Source: Massilia sp. UMI-21 (GTDB lineage: Bacteria > Pseudomonadota > Gammaproteobacteria > Burkholderiales > Burkholderiaceae_D). From it: a DNA stretch of 64,000 nucleotides. Below, piece by piece: positions 10,401 through 18,917 of this stretch (positions are counted from its first letter, which is position 1; each line of letters starts with the position of its first letter). The stretch lies in contig CP063848.1 of NCBI GenBank assembly GCA_015277795.1, positions 620,001 through 684,000 of the forward strand, given 5' to 3'. A program made the translations under genes and the position numbers. The notes below the pieces were generated by a model that saw only the letters and a list, made by a program, of their open reading frames with translations, did no database searches and was not told where the DNA came from.

Positions 10401-12657
10401 GGCGGCGCATGTCTTGCTGCTGGAAGAACGTGGCAGCCTGGCCGACCAGCTGCGCCGCGCGGCGCCGATGCAAGCCGCGCTGCCCCCGCCGTTCTCGCCG
10501 CCGGAGCAGGCGCCCGCCTGGACGGTGGAGGCCGCGCCGGCCGAAGACGAAGCGCTGCAGTTCGAGGACGGCGACGCCGGGTTCTCGCAGGACGGCCGCG
10601 AAGCGGTGGTCCGAAGCAGCGGGGGCACGCCGGCACCCTGCGCGCATCTACCCGACAATCCACTGGCCAACGGCGGATTCGGCGCCTTGCTGCCGCACGA
10701 CGGTCCGGGCAGCACCTGGCGCGGCCGGCGCGGCCTGCGCCTGACGGCGCCGCAGGGCGAAGCCTTTTACCTGCGCGACGAGGACAGCGGCGCGGCCTGG
10801 TCGCCGACCCCCTGGCCGATGCCTTCCGGCGAGCCCTACCGCACCCGTCACGGCTTCGGCTACACGCTGTTCGAGCACGCGGCGCACGGCATCGGCTCCG
10901 AACTGCGCTGCTTCGTGGCGCCCGGCGACCCGCTCAAGTATGCGGTGCTCAAGCTGCGCAATCTCTCCAGCGCGCCGCGCCGCCTGGCGGTGACCGGCTA
11001 CGTGCAGTGGTGGATGGATGACATGGAAGCGAGGTCGGGCCCGCACATCGTGACCGCCATCGACGTCGCCAGCGGCGCACTGCTGGCCCGCAACGCCTTC
11101 GGCGCCGGCTTCGGCGACCAGCTCGGTTTCTTCCACCTGGATGCGCCCCAGCCTGCCTACACCGCCGACCGGCGCGAGTTCGTCGGCCGTCACCGTAGCC
11201 TGGCGCGGCCGGCCGCGCTGGAGCGCCAGGGCCTGGCGGGCACGCTCGGCGCCGCGCTGGACCCCTGCGCGGCCCTGCAAACCGTGGTGGAGCTGCAGCC
11301 GGGCATGGAGACCGAACTGGTGTTCCTGCTCGGCGTGGCCGGCCCGGACGCGCTGGCCGCGAGCCGCGCGGTACAGCAGCATGGCGGCGCGAAAGCGGCG
11401 GCGCGCGCGCTGCGCCAGGTGCACGCCGGCTGGGACGCCTTGCTCGGCGGCGTGCGCGTGTCCACCCCCGAGCCCGCGTTCGACCTGTTCGCCAACGGCT
11501 GGCTGCCCTACGCGGCGGTGGCCGGCAGCATGGGCGGCAGCCCGGCAGAGCAGCTGCAGGGCGCACTGGCCGCGCTGCACGGCAGTCCGGACCTGCTGCG
11601 CGCCGCCCTGCTGCGGGCGGCCCGGGCAGACATCGGCGCCGCCGGCGCCGCGGTCGAAGACTTCCTGTGGCTGCCGTACGCGCTGTGCGCCTATGTCGGC
11701 GCCAGCGGCGACTACGGCATCCTGCGCGAGCCGGCCGGCGGCGACCCGTCGAGCGGCACCCGGCTGGCGCGCGACGACCTGTACCAGTATTGCGTGCACG
11801 GCCTGCGCGGCTGCCTGCGCTTCGGGATGCACGGCCTGCCGTTGCACGATGCCCGCCTGCACGAGGAAGAGGACGAGGAGGCTCGCCCCGAACACGTGGG
11901 CCTGGCCTTCCTGCTGGCCACGGTGCTGCAGCGCTTTGCCGACGTGGCCGACCGCCGCGCCGATTTCGGCTTCGCCACCACCTGCCGCGGCGCCGCGCTG
12001 GCGCTCAAGGCGCAGGCCGAGGAATACGGCTGGGATGGCAGCGCGTATGGAGGCCTGTCTGGAAGCATGCATGGCAGCGGCCACCCGGACCCCGCCACCC
12101 AGGCCTGGGCGGCCATGGCCGCCGCCAGCCCGGAGCGGGTCGACGCGGTGCTGGGCGCGCTCGACGGCGCCGGCGTACAGGATGGGCGCACGGCGGCCTG
12201 GCTGGCGCTTGCCCTGGCCGGCGCCGGGGCGGCCACGCGCGCCTGGGAACTGGCCGCCACCCTGAATCCGCTGCGCCGTGGCGGCGCGCCTTGCCGCACG
12301 ACGGACGAGCTGCCTGGCGCGCAGGCGGCAGCGGCGGCGGGCTGGACCCATGCCTTGCTGACCGAGGGGCTGCTCGGCATCCGGCGCGCGGTCGACCGCC
12401 TGGCGCTGGCGCCGCTGTTGCCGCTCGGCTGGGACAGCATCGGCTTCCGTTACCGTTACGGCAGGACCGATTACCGGGTAACATTGCGGCCGGCCACCGT
12501 CGGCGCGCTGCTCGTGCTCGACGGGGCGCCGCAGCAGGGGAACACGATCGCGCTCGTCGACGATGGGCGCGAACACAAAGTGGAACTGTATGTGGAACGC
12601 GGACCGGGCGATGCGCGCGCCGGCCCTCACGACAACCATTCAGGGATTAGCACATGA
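4486..12657 (+). CDS. NdvB-like giant protein (cyclic beta-1,2-glucan synthase relative) with degenerate active sites
   Basis: A 2,723-residue inner-membrane protein collinear with cyclic beta-1,2-glucan synthase. Order: N-terminal cytoplasmic part, TM pair about 389-447, GT84-like region about 470-790, TM segments about 807-850 and 925-975, glycoamylase-like/cyclisation region about 1000-1545 (NNWLPPES, YGFVDAVDHTPARLP), and a GH94-like part from about 1565 to the end (GEAFYLRDEDSG, LWSPTP-like SPTPWP). Key motifs look lost. The DADT expected in the GT domain reads DAAT (623-626), the RW of the QxxRW-like site reads RRHRAVRAAW (764-773), and no GDWNDG-type phosphorylase motif exists near residue 2455, where LPLHDARLHEEEDEE stands instead. 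The SESA glutamate near 1409 remains. Start is GTG 4486 or TTG 4501; the latter has a better-placed GAGG. The next gene overlaps its stop. Probably a pseudoenzyme or a synthase of changed chemistry; long intact coding suggests it is still under selection. Confidence 0.8.
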   Translation: MSRSLLNQEKNPKAEPGAAAATAAAAADGAPGLRTLLSELDGALDAACDALDSARRRGSELPPAADAILDNTPLLDAQLRQVRGQLLHDRGVLPPAAPNGQARILALACEAVAQDEGRIDRAGLARVLAASQDAAHLQLAELRLFPAALRIALLDALRHIAVRGARACEERILAAGWAKRMIDTAAHRSGDLVLLVADMAREVEPLGSSFVAELARRLQGQGGAVAQALAWIDARLLDEGSGIGRQVQRERDTMAADGTLAANMLASLRLLGGIDWRALAEEASAVDAILRADPDGSYPRMDGPTRDLYRRAVETLALGSGRLEADVAQEALALAAVHRAPAEGGLDARRRHIGYYLAGPGLQALEARLQPRPAFATRLKRRLRHAPLAADIAALALLTLLFAAALVLVARQQGAGLVLQLGVGLLALLGGSSLARALVDMMTAWLAPPAPTPRMDFGDGIAREAQTLVAVSACLAHAGQVDALCRDLEVRYLANRDPQLRFCLLADLHDAPAEEMPGDAALVAHAVAAIEALNRRHAREHDVDTLDEDGQPVTQRKRVEPFVLLQRARAWSEGEHAWIGHGRRRGQLADLNALLAGTGRERFAAIAGNAAGLAEMRYVIALDAATDLPRDAARLLAGAMAHPLNQPALDAGGTHIAEGHAMLRPDVRSALPGLHAGRYQRLWGEGRGTWAARMGRRGGDAKGMFGWAAIYDVDAYERVLRGRLPEDAAPAPGTVEEGCLHAAGDDEVRLEEAIPGSYGEHALRRHRAVRAAWQVAGWVRRRVQPHETNPMPAAARWQLFDALRDSLAAPALVTLLVLCWTALTAPAFWTAAVLSVLFLPALVGSLVALADRPHDAPWRQHLDSWARGARAPLVRAALATSFLPHAAWCQLDALVRALWRSRVSRRRRLEWRPKGLARPARVVANNWLTMWFAPTIAVSTALLLTFANPYSLFTAAPVLLVWFLSPLLAWWTSLPLRQRGLAPRLPAGRQATLARLARRSWRFFEDHAGPANNWLPPESVQEHPHPLADARSTPGGMAIYLLSTLAARDFGFIGPGELLRRLDAALASMALLERWNGHFLCAYDNATLAPIEPAAVATADSGWMALGMRLLAAGLDELPDTAVAGPQDLDGIRAALQVVDELARHQPHAVRALVAAVWATLDPQHCRAADTLPGLCECLRHAAEAADGLVSGLPEQLDPALRDWAACLAAQCHALQDGLLALAPWMRAEQEYVLDASLTRIPTLRELAALDAPEGAHHDLARLVRDGRLLAQGLLAEAGRLAGQARSLGAMDFGALLDRGTGLLAAGYQVRERRLDAGSCDLLASEARMAAYLAVAQGQLAQRHWWALGRPMRIAGGEQLLLSRSGALSDYLAPQLLMPSWRDTLLDHAGRAAVRAQVAHGERHAIPWGFSESACNAVDAQLRFQFGRFGIPAASLGRGNEDELVAAPYAALLALPVAPGPALANLERMAQEGLAGDYGFVDAVDHTPARLPHGEDRQVVRLVATRHQGMGLLALLQLLHDAPMQRRFVRDAELRAALPLLQEAPPSSGASTSHACEGAAGRAGPAHGRVIDYAGAAAGALELQLLSNGGYHVMVDSDGAGYSRWNGVPLTRWQPDPLGAHGGLACVLRDVASGELWSATLAPVVGEPARYEAVFAEGRASFRREERGMAIATEVVVAPEDDAELRRIRLRNTLDQPRTLEVTGHVVLAQAAAPNVPNLPGISVRTDEASQSILCQLGPGAPVVFFQMALLGSGAASAPLFSSTCADPAGPLAPLEETPAVAALAVRRVITLAPRQEITLDLAMGAATTPAGARQLAARHADPQVVQQAVEAAWTHGQAFLRAAGLGDAQAQRYNRLAACLLDPRPGLRADPGIIERNVRGRASLAAYGVDCSRPLLVLQPGPDSSLAHDVLQAHAYWRARGFDAELVLLCENREIRDQALLLAPEALDTPGGIHLHLLAELPQEDRILLLAAAHVLLLEERGSLADQLRRAAPMQAALPPPFSPPEQAPAWTVEAAPAEDEALQFEDGDAGFSQDGREAVVRSSGGTPAPCAHLPDNPLANGGFGALLPHDGPGSTWRGRRGLRLTAPQGEAFYLRDEDSGAAWSPTPWPMPSGEPYRTRHGFGYTLFEHAAHGIGSELRCFVAPGDPLKYAVLKLRNLSSAPRRLAVTGYVQWWMDDMEARSGPHIVTAIDVASGALLARNAFGAGFGDQLGFFHLDAPQPAYTADRREFVGRHRSLARPAALERQGLAGTLGAALDPCAALQTVVELQPGMETELVFLLGVAGPDALAASRAVQQHGGAKAAARALRQVHAGWDALLGGVRVSTPEPAFDLFANGWLPYAAVAGSMGGSPAEQLQGALAALHGSPDLLRAALLRAARADIGAAGAAVEDFLWLPYALCAYVGASGDYGILREPAGGDPSSGTRLARDDLYQYCVHGLRGCLRFGMHGLPLHDARLHEEEDEEARPEHVGLAFLLATVLQRFADVADRRADFGFATTCRGAALALKAQAEEYGWDGSAYGGLSGSMHGSGHPDPATQAWAAMAAASPERVDAVLGALDGAGVQDGRTAAWLALALAGAGAATRAWELAATLNPLRRGGAPCRTTDELPGAQAAAAAGWTHALLTEGLLGIRRAVDRLALAPLLPLGWDSIGFRYRYGRTDYRVTLRPATVGALLVLDGAPQQGNTIALVDDGREHKVELYVERGPGDARAGPHDNHSGIST

Positions 12658-13532
12658 ACAAAGGACAGATCACATCCACGCTGGCATGGAGGAGCGCGGC
12701 CTGCGCGGCCCTGCTGTGCTGCGCCGCACCGGCCATGGCGCTGGACTGGAGCGACAACGCCGTCAGCTACCGCTACGGCACCCGCTTCGCCGAACCGTTC
12801 AACCCGGAGCACATCAAGAAGCACGTGGTGGGCTTCACCCACGCCAGCGGCTACAAGTACGGCAGCAACTACCTGAACCTGGATGTGCTCAAGTCCGACA
12901 GCAATGACCCGCGCTCGCTCGGCAGCAACAGCGGCGCGCTGGAAGGCTACCTGGTGTACCGCCACACGCTCGACATCGGCGCGCTGCGCGGCCAGGAGAT
13001 CCGCTTCGGCAAGGTCAAGGGCCTGGGCCTGACGCTCGGCTTCGACATCAACCACAAGAACGACGTCGCCTACAACTCGCGCAAGCGCATGCTGGTGGCG
13101 GGCCCGACGCTGATGTGGGACGTGCCGGGCTTCCTGAACACCAGCATCCTGTGGCTGCGCGAATCGAACGCCCCGAGCGGCCCCTTCCCGCCGATCTCGA
13201 ACGTGCGCGGACGCTACACCTACGACACCCACCCGATGTTCGGCGCCAGCTGGGGCATCCCGGTGGCCGAAGGCTGGTCCTTCGAAGGCTACCTGAACTT
13301 CATCGCCGCCAAGGGCCTGGACGAAACCGGCGCCCCGACCAGCGCCGAGACCAACCTCGACATGGCCTTCATGTACGACATCGGCCCGCGCTTCGGCTAT
13401 GCGCCGAAGAAGATCCGCGTCGGCGTCGGCTACCAGTTCTGGAACAACAAGTTCGGCAACGCACGTGGGACCACGGGCGGGGCAGGGCAGCGCGCCAGCA
13501 CGCCGATGGTGCGGGCGGATTTCCACTTCTGA
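12654..13532 (+). CDS. Tsx-like outer-membrane channel protein
   Basis: A 292-residue outer-membrane beta-barrel. It has a signal peptide (ACAALLCCAAPAMA then LDWSDN), alternating amphipathic strands, and a C-terminal phenylalanine (VRADFHF) typical of substrates of the BAM assembly machinery. The opening WSDNAVSYRYGTRFAEPFNP and the closing VGVGYQFWNNKFGN resemble the nucleoside-channel (Tsx/OmpK) family, often annotated as outer envelope protein. Its ATG overlaps the stop codon of the NdvB-like gene (ATGA at 12654-12657), so translation is coupled and the two products probably serve one envelope process, perhaps export or uptake of an oligosaccharide or nucleoside. The actual substrate cannot be told. 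It ends one base before the stop of the convergent kinase gene. Confidence 0.75.
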   Translation: MNKGQITSTLAWRSAACAALLCCAAPAMALDWSDNAVSYRYGTRFAEPFNPEHIKKHVVGFTHASGYKYGSNYLNLDVLKSDSNDPRSLGSNSGALEGYLVYRHTLDIGALRGQEIRFGKVKGLGLTLGFDINHKNDVAYNSRKRMLVAGPTLMWDVPGFLNTSILWLRESNAPSGPFPPISNVRGRYTYDTHPMFGASWGIPVAEGWSFEGYLNFIAAKGLDETGAPTSAETNLDMAFMYDIGPRFGYAPKKIRVGVGYQFWNNKFGNARGTTGGAGQRASTPMVRADFHF

Positions 13533-15989
13533 TCAGCTCTGGTGATCGGCCTGCGGCCTGCCCCGGGCCGCGCCTTCGTGCACGACATCGTCCAGCACCG
13601 CCTGCAGCGCGGCCAGGGTAAACGGCTTGGGCAGGAAGGCGGGCTTCATGTCGAGCTCGCCCGCACCCACGGCGCCGTAGCCGGACGAGAAAATGATCTT
13701 CATGCCATCCGCACGCGCCTGGACCCTGCGGGCGAGTTCCAGCCCGGACATGCCCGGCAGCGAATGGTCGGTCAGCAGGATGTCGAACTGCTTGTGCGCC
13801 AGCAGGTCGAGCGCTTCCTCCGCGCTGCCGACGCCTTCGACGGCATGACCGAGAATCAGCAGCAGTTCGGACAGCATAGTGCGCGCGTCGGTGTTGTCCT
13901 CGACCACCAGGATCGACATCGGCGCTGCCGCGATGGACAGCGGCGCTTGCGCTGCTTCAGGGGCCGGTGCCGGCGCCGGCGCCTGGGCGGTGGCGGCGTC
14001 TTCCTTGTGCGCCGCAAATAGCTGGCGGATCTTGCGCGCCAGCTCGTCACGGCGGTAAGGCTTGCTGATCAGTTCGACGCCTGGGTCCAGGCGTCCGCCG
14101 TGGACGATCGCGTTCTGGGTATAGCCCGAGGTGAACAGGACTTCGATCGCCGGCAGCATCTGCTTGGCCTGGCGCGCCACTTCGATGCTGCGCACGGGGC
14201 CGGGCATCACGACGTCGGTGAACAGCATGTCGACCGGAATGCCGCTCTGCAGGATGGTGAGCGCACTCTGGCCATCGTTGGCCTTCAGCACGCGGTATCC
14301 CAGGCCCTGCAGCATGTCGACCACGGTCGCCTGGACCGCAAGGTCGTCTTCGACCACCAGGATGGTTTCCGTGCCGCCGATGACCGGGGCCTTGCGCAGG
14401 TTCGGCAGCTCGACCTCGGGCTGCATCGAGCGTGGCAGGTAGATCTTGATCGTCGTGCCGCTGCCGACCTCGCTGTAGATACGGATGTGGCCGTTACTCT
14501 GCTTGACGAAGCCATAGGCCATCGACAGGCCCAGGCCGGTGCCTTCTCCCTCGCGCTTGGTGGTGAAGAAGGGCTCGAAGGCGCGCGCGATGACCTCGGG
14601 CGGCATCCCGCAGCCGGTGTCGGAAATCGCCAGCATGACATACTGTCCCGGCGCGACTTCCGGCTCGTGGAGGACGTACTCGTCGTCGAGCATCGCATTG
14701 TTGAGCTCGAGGGTGAGCCTGCCGTCGCCCTGCATGGCGTCACGGGCATTGATGGCCAGGTTGAGAATCACGTTTTCGAGCTGGTGCGGGTCGGCCAGGG
14801 TGGTCCACAAGCCGCCTGCGACCACGGTTTCGATCTGCACCGATTCGCCCAGGGCGCGCCGCAGCAGCTCATCCATGCCGCGCAGGACGCGGCCGATATT
14901 GGTGGCCACCGGTTGCAGCGGGTGGCGGCGGGCGAAGGCCAGCAGTTGCGACGACAGCTTGGCGCCGCGGTCGGCCGCGAAGGCCGCGGCCTCGAGGCGC
15001 CGCTGTGCTTCCGGATTACCCGCCAGGCTCATTTGCAACAGTTGCAGGTTGCCGGCAATGACCTGCAGGACGTTATTGAAGTCGTGGGCGACGCCGCCGG
15101 TCAGCTGGCCGATCGCTTCCAGTTTCTGCGACTGGCGCAATTGGGCATGGGTTTTTTCCAGCTCGGCCGTGCGGTCCTTGATGCGCCGCTCCAGGGAGCT
15201 GTTCAACTGCCGCACGGCTTCTTCGGCCTCGATGCGCACGCTGACTTCATGTTGCATCCTGGCGTTCGATTCTTCCAGCGCCTTGGCGCGCTCGCCGACT
15301 TCGCCGAGCATGCCGTTGAAGGCGTCGACCAGCACGCCGACCTCGTCTTGCGTGGTCTTTTCCACGCGCATCGAAAAGTCGCGCCGGCGGATGACCTGAT
15401 CCACGGCCGCGGTCAGGGCCAGCACCGGCTTGATGATGGCCGATTGCAGCCAGCTCGACATCACCAGGGCGACCAGCAGGCTGCCGAACAGGACGGCGGC
15501 AAGTATCGAGAGATAGCGCCTGACCTGGGCCATCAGGGGATATTCGGCCTCGACATACACAATGCCGACCAGCTCGCTATTACGCAGCATGCGCGTGGCA
15601 ATTGCGATCCGGCCGCCGTCGATCGCCTGGCCCGCCTGCGGCAGGCGCTGCGGCAAGCGCCGGGCATCCTCCGGCGACTTGGCATAGGACGCGAAGACCG
15701 AGCCGTCCGGACGGTAGATGGCGGCCGCGGCGATCGCCGGGCGGGCGCGCAGCTGCAGCAGGTTTTCGCGTGCCACCTGCGCGTCGTTGAACTCCAGCGC
15801 TGGCTTCGTCACTTCGGCGACGATATCGGCCTGGGCCTGCAGGTCGCCGGCCCAGCCGGTCTGGTAGTTGCGGATGTCGAGTACCAGCATGCTGGCGCAT
15901 GCGACGAGCAGGGCGGTGAGCGTGGTGACGAGTACCCCCAGCACCAGCTTGCGTGAAATTGATTGCTTGACGGCCCCGAACATGGTCAA
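13533..15989 (-). CDS. Hybrid sensor histidine kinase with HAMP and two receiver domains
   Basis: An 818-residue membrane kinase. Two TM segments (about 14-38 and 157-180) enclose a periplasmic domain of CHASE8 type. A HAMP domain (about 181-235), a coiled coil (about 230-290), HisKA with phospho-accepting H302 in GGVAHDFNN, and HATPase with DTGCGMP, FFTTK and GTGLGLS follow. Two receiver domains come last: D592 in FTDVVMP with K643, and D741 in LLTDHSLPG. The AHDFNN-type H-box is usual for hybrid kinases that pass phosphate to internal receivers. No output domain or DNA-binding regulator is nearby, so phosphate must leave to a distant partner. Its start overlaps the YfiR-like gene by four bases, after the TonB receptor gene. 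The trio probably senses an outer-membrane or periplasmic signal. Confidence 0.93.
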   Translation of the reverse strand: MTMFGAVKQSISRKLVLGVLVTTLTALLVACASMLVLDIRNYQTGWAGDLQAQADIVAEVTKPALEFNDAQVARENLLQLRARPAIAAAAIYRPDGSVFASYAKSPEDARRLPQRLPQAGQAIDGGRIAIATRMLRNSELVGIVYVEAEYPLMAQVRRYLSILAAVLFGSLLVALVMSSWLQSAIIKPVLALTAAVDQVIRRRDFSMRVEKTTQDEVGVLVDAFNGMLGEVGERAKALEESNARMQHEVSVRIEAEEAVRQLNSSLERRIKDRTAELEKTHAQLRQSQKLEAIGQLTGGVAHDFNNVLQVIAGNLQLLQMSLAGNPEAQRRLEAAAFAADRGAKLSSQLLAFARRHPLQPVATNIGRVLRGMDELLRRALGESVQIETVVAGGLWTTLADPHQLENVILNLAINARDAMQGDGRLTLELNNAMLDDEYVLHEPEVAPGQYVMLAISDTGCGMPPEVIARAFEPFFTTKREGEGTGLGLSMAYGFVKQSNGHIRIYSEVGSGTTIKIYLPRSMQPEVELPNLRKAPVIGGTETILVVEDDLAVQATVVDMLQGLGYRVLKANDGQSALTILQSGIPVDMLFTDVVMPGPVRSIEVARQAKQMLPAIEVLFTSGYTQNAIVHGGRLDPGVELISKPYRRDELARKIRQLFAAHKEDAATAQAPAPAPAPEAAQAPLSIAAAPMSILVVEDNTDARTMLSELLLILGHAVEGVGSAEEALDLLAHKQFDILLTDHSLPGMSGLELARRVQARADGMKIIFSSGYGAVGAGELDMKPAFLPKPFTLAALQAVLDDVVHEGAARGRPQADHQS

Positions 15990-16591
15990 CGACTCCCTTT
16001 CACCACATTGGTGGCAACACTAAATAGACGCGAGTTGAGGCGCAGGCCGTGCTGCTCGGCCGCCTCGACGGATACTTCAAACCTGACCCGGTTGTCGACA
16101 GTCTGGAAATTGATGATGCTGCCCTGGTCCAGTCCGCCCTCGAAGGAGCTCACGGTCAGGATGGGCCGTCCCTTCGCCATGCGCAGCCACTGCGCCAGGC
16201 GGGCACGCTCGCCGTCGCCGATGAACAGCACGTGAAGACCACCCAGCGGGTCGCCCGGGAATACGCGCTTGACGATCACGCCGCGGTTGTTGACGCTGCG
16301 TCCGGCGGCAATGCGCGCCAGTTCGTCGGCGACGGCATCATCGCCGGCAATGCCGATGACATACGGGGCATCCGCCTGCGCAAGCGTGGCCGCAGGCCAT
16401 TCCACATAGTTGAGGAACCTGTGCAGGTAGGCGGCCTGTACCCGCTCGGCGCTGGCGACGATGGCGGCGGCGGACGCAGCCGGCACGGCCAGGGGCAAGC
16501 CCGCGCCGGCAAGGAAAAGAGCGGTCAGGGCGGCGCCGATGCATCGGCGGCGGCCGTGAGGCGAGCTGGTCGTGTGCATATCGGAAAGCAT
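15986..16591 (-). CDS. YfiR-like periplasmic protein (DUF4154)
   Basis: A periplasmic protein of about 200 residues with a signal peptide (ALTALFLAGAGLPLAV, AASA-AA). The mature part shows the YfiR pattern: VQAAYLHRFLNYVEWP, then YVIGIAGDDAVADEL, VLFIGDGERARLAQWL, ILTVSSFEGGLDQGSIINF and LNSRLFSVATNVVKG. YfiR of Pseudomonas is a periplasmic repressor of an inner-membrane signalling protein. Here the adjacent hybrid kinase (four-base overlap) is the obvious partner. Start choice is uncertain: ATG 16591 has a GAG eight bases ahead; a TTG at 16606 would begin three bases after the receptor stop codon, and ATG 16579 is also possible. The tight spacing implies one transcript with the receptor gene. 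Confidence 0.88.
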   Translation of the reverse strand: MLSDMHTTSSPHGRRRCIGAALTALFLAGAGLPLAVPAASAAAIVASAERVQAAYLHRFLNYVEWPAATLAQADAPYVIGIAGDDAVADELARIAAGRSVNNRGVIVKRVFPGDPLGGLHVLFIGDGERARLAQWLRMAKGRPILTVSSFEGGLDQGSIINFQTVDNRVRFEVSVEAAEQHGLRLNSRLFSVATNVVKGSR

Positions 16592-16609
16592 GTGCGCTGC
16601 TCGCAAGGC

Positions 16610-18574
16610 TTACAGGTTCCAGACCAGCCGCAGCAGGACGGCGCGCTCGTATTCGCTGCGTCCCGGCGCCGCGCCGAACTCCGCGTGCCGCGGATCGCCC
16701 AGGTTTTGCCCGATCAGCGACAGCTCGAGGCCTTCACGGATACGCCAGCCATAGCGCAGGTCGATCGCCGTATAGGACGGCACGCTCGGCCTGGCCAGGC
16801 CGCCGACCCGGCGCAGCGTGAAGTCGAGTTCTTGGCCGGCCGCGAGATCGTGGGACGAGCGCAGCATCCAGTAATGGCTCGGATCGCTCGTGGCCAGGCC
16901 GGTTGCCCCGGTCGCATCCTGGCTGGATGGCTGCGTTGTCGTGTCGACACTCTGCACGACGCCGCCTGCGGACATGCGCCAGGTCTTGCCCGCCTGCCAG
17001 CTGGCCCAGGTTTCGATGCCGCGCGTGCGTCCCTCGGCAAAGTTGCGGAATACCGAGCCCGCGCCCTTGCGGTTCGGCTCGAGGGTGCGCAGCCTGTCGT
17101 AGCGGCCGTAGAAGGCCGTGGCCGAATACGATAGCGTCGGCGTGGGCTGCGCCCGGTAGCCGAGTTCGAACACGTTCGCCACTTCCGATTCGAAGTCCGG
17201 GCCGCCGGCGATGGCGTATTGCGGGATACCGTTCACGATGCGGGGCGTGGTCGGGCTGTACAGGTCGCGGTCGATTCGGGAGGGGGCGCGTACCGAGCGT
17301 GACAGCGAACCCCAGACCATCGTCGAGGCATGCGGATTCCATGCCAGGCGCAGCGTCGGCAATACTTCCACGCCGGTGTAATTGTTGTGTTCGAGTTTCA
17401 GGCCCGCGCTCAGGCGCAGGTCCTCGCGCAGCGTGATCTCGTCTTGTGCGAACAGGTTGGCCCAGCGCAGGTCCTTGGTCCCGGGCAGGAAGCCGAACGC
17501 GGCGCCGTTGCGCACGCGGTCGTGTCCCCAGCGATAGCCGCCGCCCCAGACCAGGTGATGCCGGTCGCCCAGGGTGACCGCGTGCTGCAGTTGCAGGTCG
17601 AGCGTATCGAGGTGCTCGACGAAGGCGAGCGGCTGGTCACGTTCGGTGTGGTCCCAGTACAGCTGCGCGGTGGCCGTCGATCCATCGCTGAAGCGACGGC
17701 TCGTGCGCCCGAGAAGGTTGGCGCCGCGCACCTGGATGTCCGCGGTGCCGGCCTGGTGCAAGCTGCCGTCGTAGACGTCGCCCTGCAGCGTGAGCTCGCT
17801 GCCGACATCGCCCCAGTCGGCACGGAAGCCGGCCTGCTGGCGCCGCCAGCCGGTGAGCACGGTGGCGCCGGCCGCGGTACGGGTATCGTCGTTGTCGGCG
17901 TGCTTGCCATACACCCGGTAATGTCCGCCGTTGGCCAGGGTGCCGCCGTAGCGGACCGCGCCGTTCTTCTGGTCCCGGCCTGCGACGGCGCTGACCAGGG
18001 TGCCCTGGGTCGCGGCGGCCGATTTCGTGATGATGTTGATGATGCCGTTGACCGCATTCGCGCCCCACAGCGTGCCCCCCGGCCCGCTGATCACCTCGAT
18101 GCGCTCGATATCTTCCAGCACGACGTCCTGCACGTCCCAGAACACGCCGGAGAACAGCGGCGAATAAACGGTGCGGCCGTCGATCAGGACCAGCAGCTTG
18201 TTTTCGAAAGGACTATTGAAGCCGCGCGCCGTCACGGCGTAGTTGCGCGCATCGACCCGCGCCACCTGCAGGTTGGGCGCCAGGCGCAAGGCTTCCGGCA
18301 GGGTGGTGGCGCCGGCGCGGCGGATCTCGCTGCCGTTGATGACGAAGATCGAGGACGCGGCGCCGGACAGCGACTCCGGACGCTTGGACACCGAGGTGAC
18401 CTGGATGTTCGCGAGCTCTTCCAGGCTCAGGTCGCCTATATCCTGCGGGGCGGCGGCGAGCACGTCTGCACGGCCTTCCACCGCCGTCAGCATCAGGGCG
18501 AGGGCGCAAACAAGCGGACGAAGCCGCGGCATGCCGCGCGCGGAAGTAAGCAAGGGAGGGATCATTCGTACCAT
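16610..18574 (-). CDS. TonB-dependent outer-membrane receptor
   Basis: A 654-residue receptor. After a signal peptide the segment DLSLEELANIQVTSVSKRPE is the characteristic opening of a receptor subfamily often found beside YfiR and sensor-kinase genes. The plug domain follows (FVINGSEIRRAGATTLPEAL, ARNYAVTARGF, LLVLIDGRTVYSPLFSG, ERIEVISGPGGTLWGANAVN, IINIITK) and then a beta-barrel with aromatic-rich strands to LLRLVWNL. Plug plus barrel length is usual for small ligand receptors of the BtuB/FepA fold. Ligand unknown. It heads the leftward operon with the YfiR-like protein and hybrid kinase, so it may sense as well as import. Confidence 0.92.
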   Translation of the reverse strand: MVRMIPPLLTSARGMPRLRPLVCALALMLTAVEGRADVLAAAPQDIGDLSLEELANIQVTSVSKRPESLSGAASSIFVINGSEIRRAGATTLPEALRLAPNLQVARVDARNYAVTARGFNSPFENKLLVLIDGRTVYSPLFSGVFWDVQDVVLEDIERIEVISGPGGTLWGANAVNGIINIITKSAAATQGTLVSAVAGRDQKNGAVRYGGTLANGGHYRVYGKHADNDDTRTAAGATVLTGWRRQQAGFRADWGDVGSELTLQGDVYDGSLHQAGTADIQVRGANLLGRTSRRFSDGSTATAQLYWDHTERDQPLAFVEHLDTLDLQLQHAVTLGDRHHLVWGGGYRWGHDRVRNGAAFGFLPGTKDLRWANLFAQDEITLREDLRLSAGLKLEHNNYTGVEVLPTLRLAWNPHASTMVWGSLSRSVRAPSRIDRDLYSPTTPRIVNGIPQYAIAGGPDFESEVANVFELGYRAQPTPTLSYSATAFYGRYDRLRTLEPNRKGAGSVFRNFAEGRTRGIETWASWQAGKTWRMSAGGVVQSVDTTTQPSSQDATGATGLATSDPSHYWMLRSSHDLAAGQELDFTLRRVGGLARPSVPSYTAIDLRYGWRIREGLELSLIGQNLGDPRHAEFGAAPGRSEYERAVLLRLVWNL

Positions 18575-18629
18575 GGAGAAAGCAAGGTCTTGACGGAATT
18601 GTCAGGAAACAAATTTTGTAAACATCGCG

Positions 18630-18659
18630 ATTCTACTTGAGTACGTTGCACTGCGTTAA
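18630..18659 (-). promoter_or_regulatory. Candidate sigma-70 promoter for the receptor-YfiR-kinase operon
   Basis: On the minus strand TTAACG (18659-18654) and TAGAAT (18635-18630) are spaced by 18 bases, about 55 bases upstream of the receptor start. The match is moderate and based on reading only. Confidence 0.35.
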
Positions 18660-18917
18660 TTTCTATTGAGCGCGTGGGAGCAGGATGCTTAAGGGGGGGT
18701 ACCACGGGTGGGGAACTCGGTAAAGGTGTGCTTGTCTCCGCCCGCCGCGGTCTCTGGACGGTGCCGGAGCCAGACAAGCGTAAGTTGCTTTAGTTTTTGA
18801 AGTTAATGCGCCTTAAGAGCTTGGAGGAGCAAGAGTGAAATTATAAAAATTGTATTAAAAGCAAGGCATTTCCTTCCGCGCACTGCCGGCTTTGTGCTGC
18901 AGTGGCGCTGTCTCTGG

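Noticed and set aside
3940..10647. Two minus-strand frames of more than 1,000 codons opposite the NdvB-like gene
   Set aside because: Composition is Arg/Gln/Ala/His-rich without motifs; the plus strand carries the collinear NdvB-like domains.
18575..18780. Cobalamin or other riboswitch in the TonB receptor leader
   Set aside because: No B12-box or other recognisable aptamer core was found; only a moderate sigma-70-like promoter.
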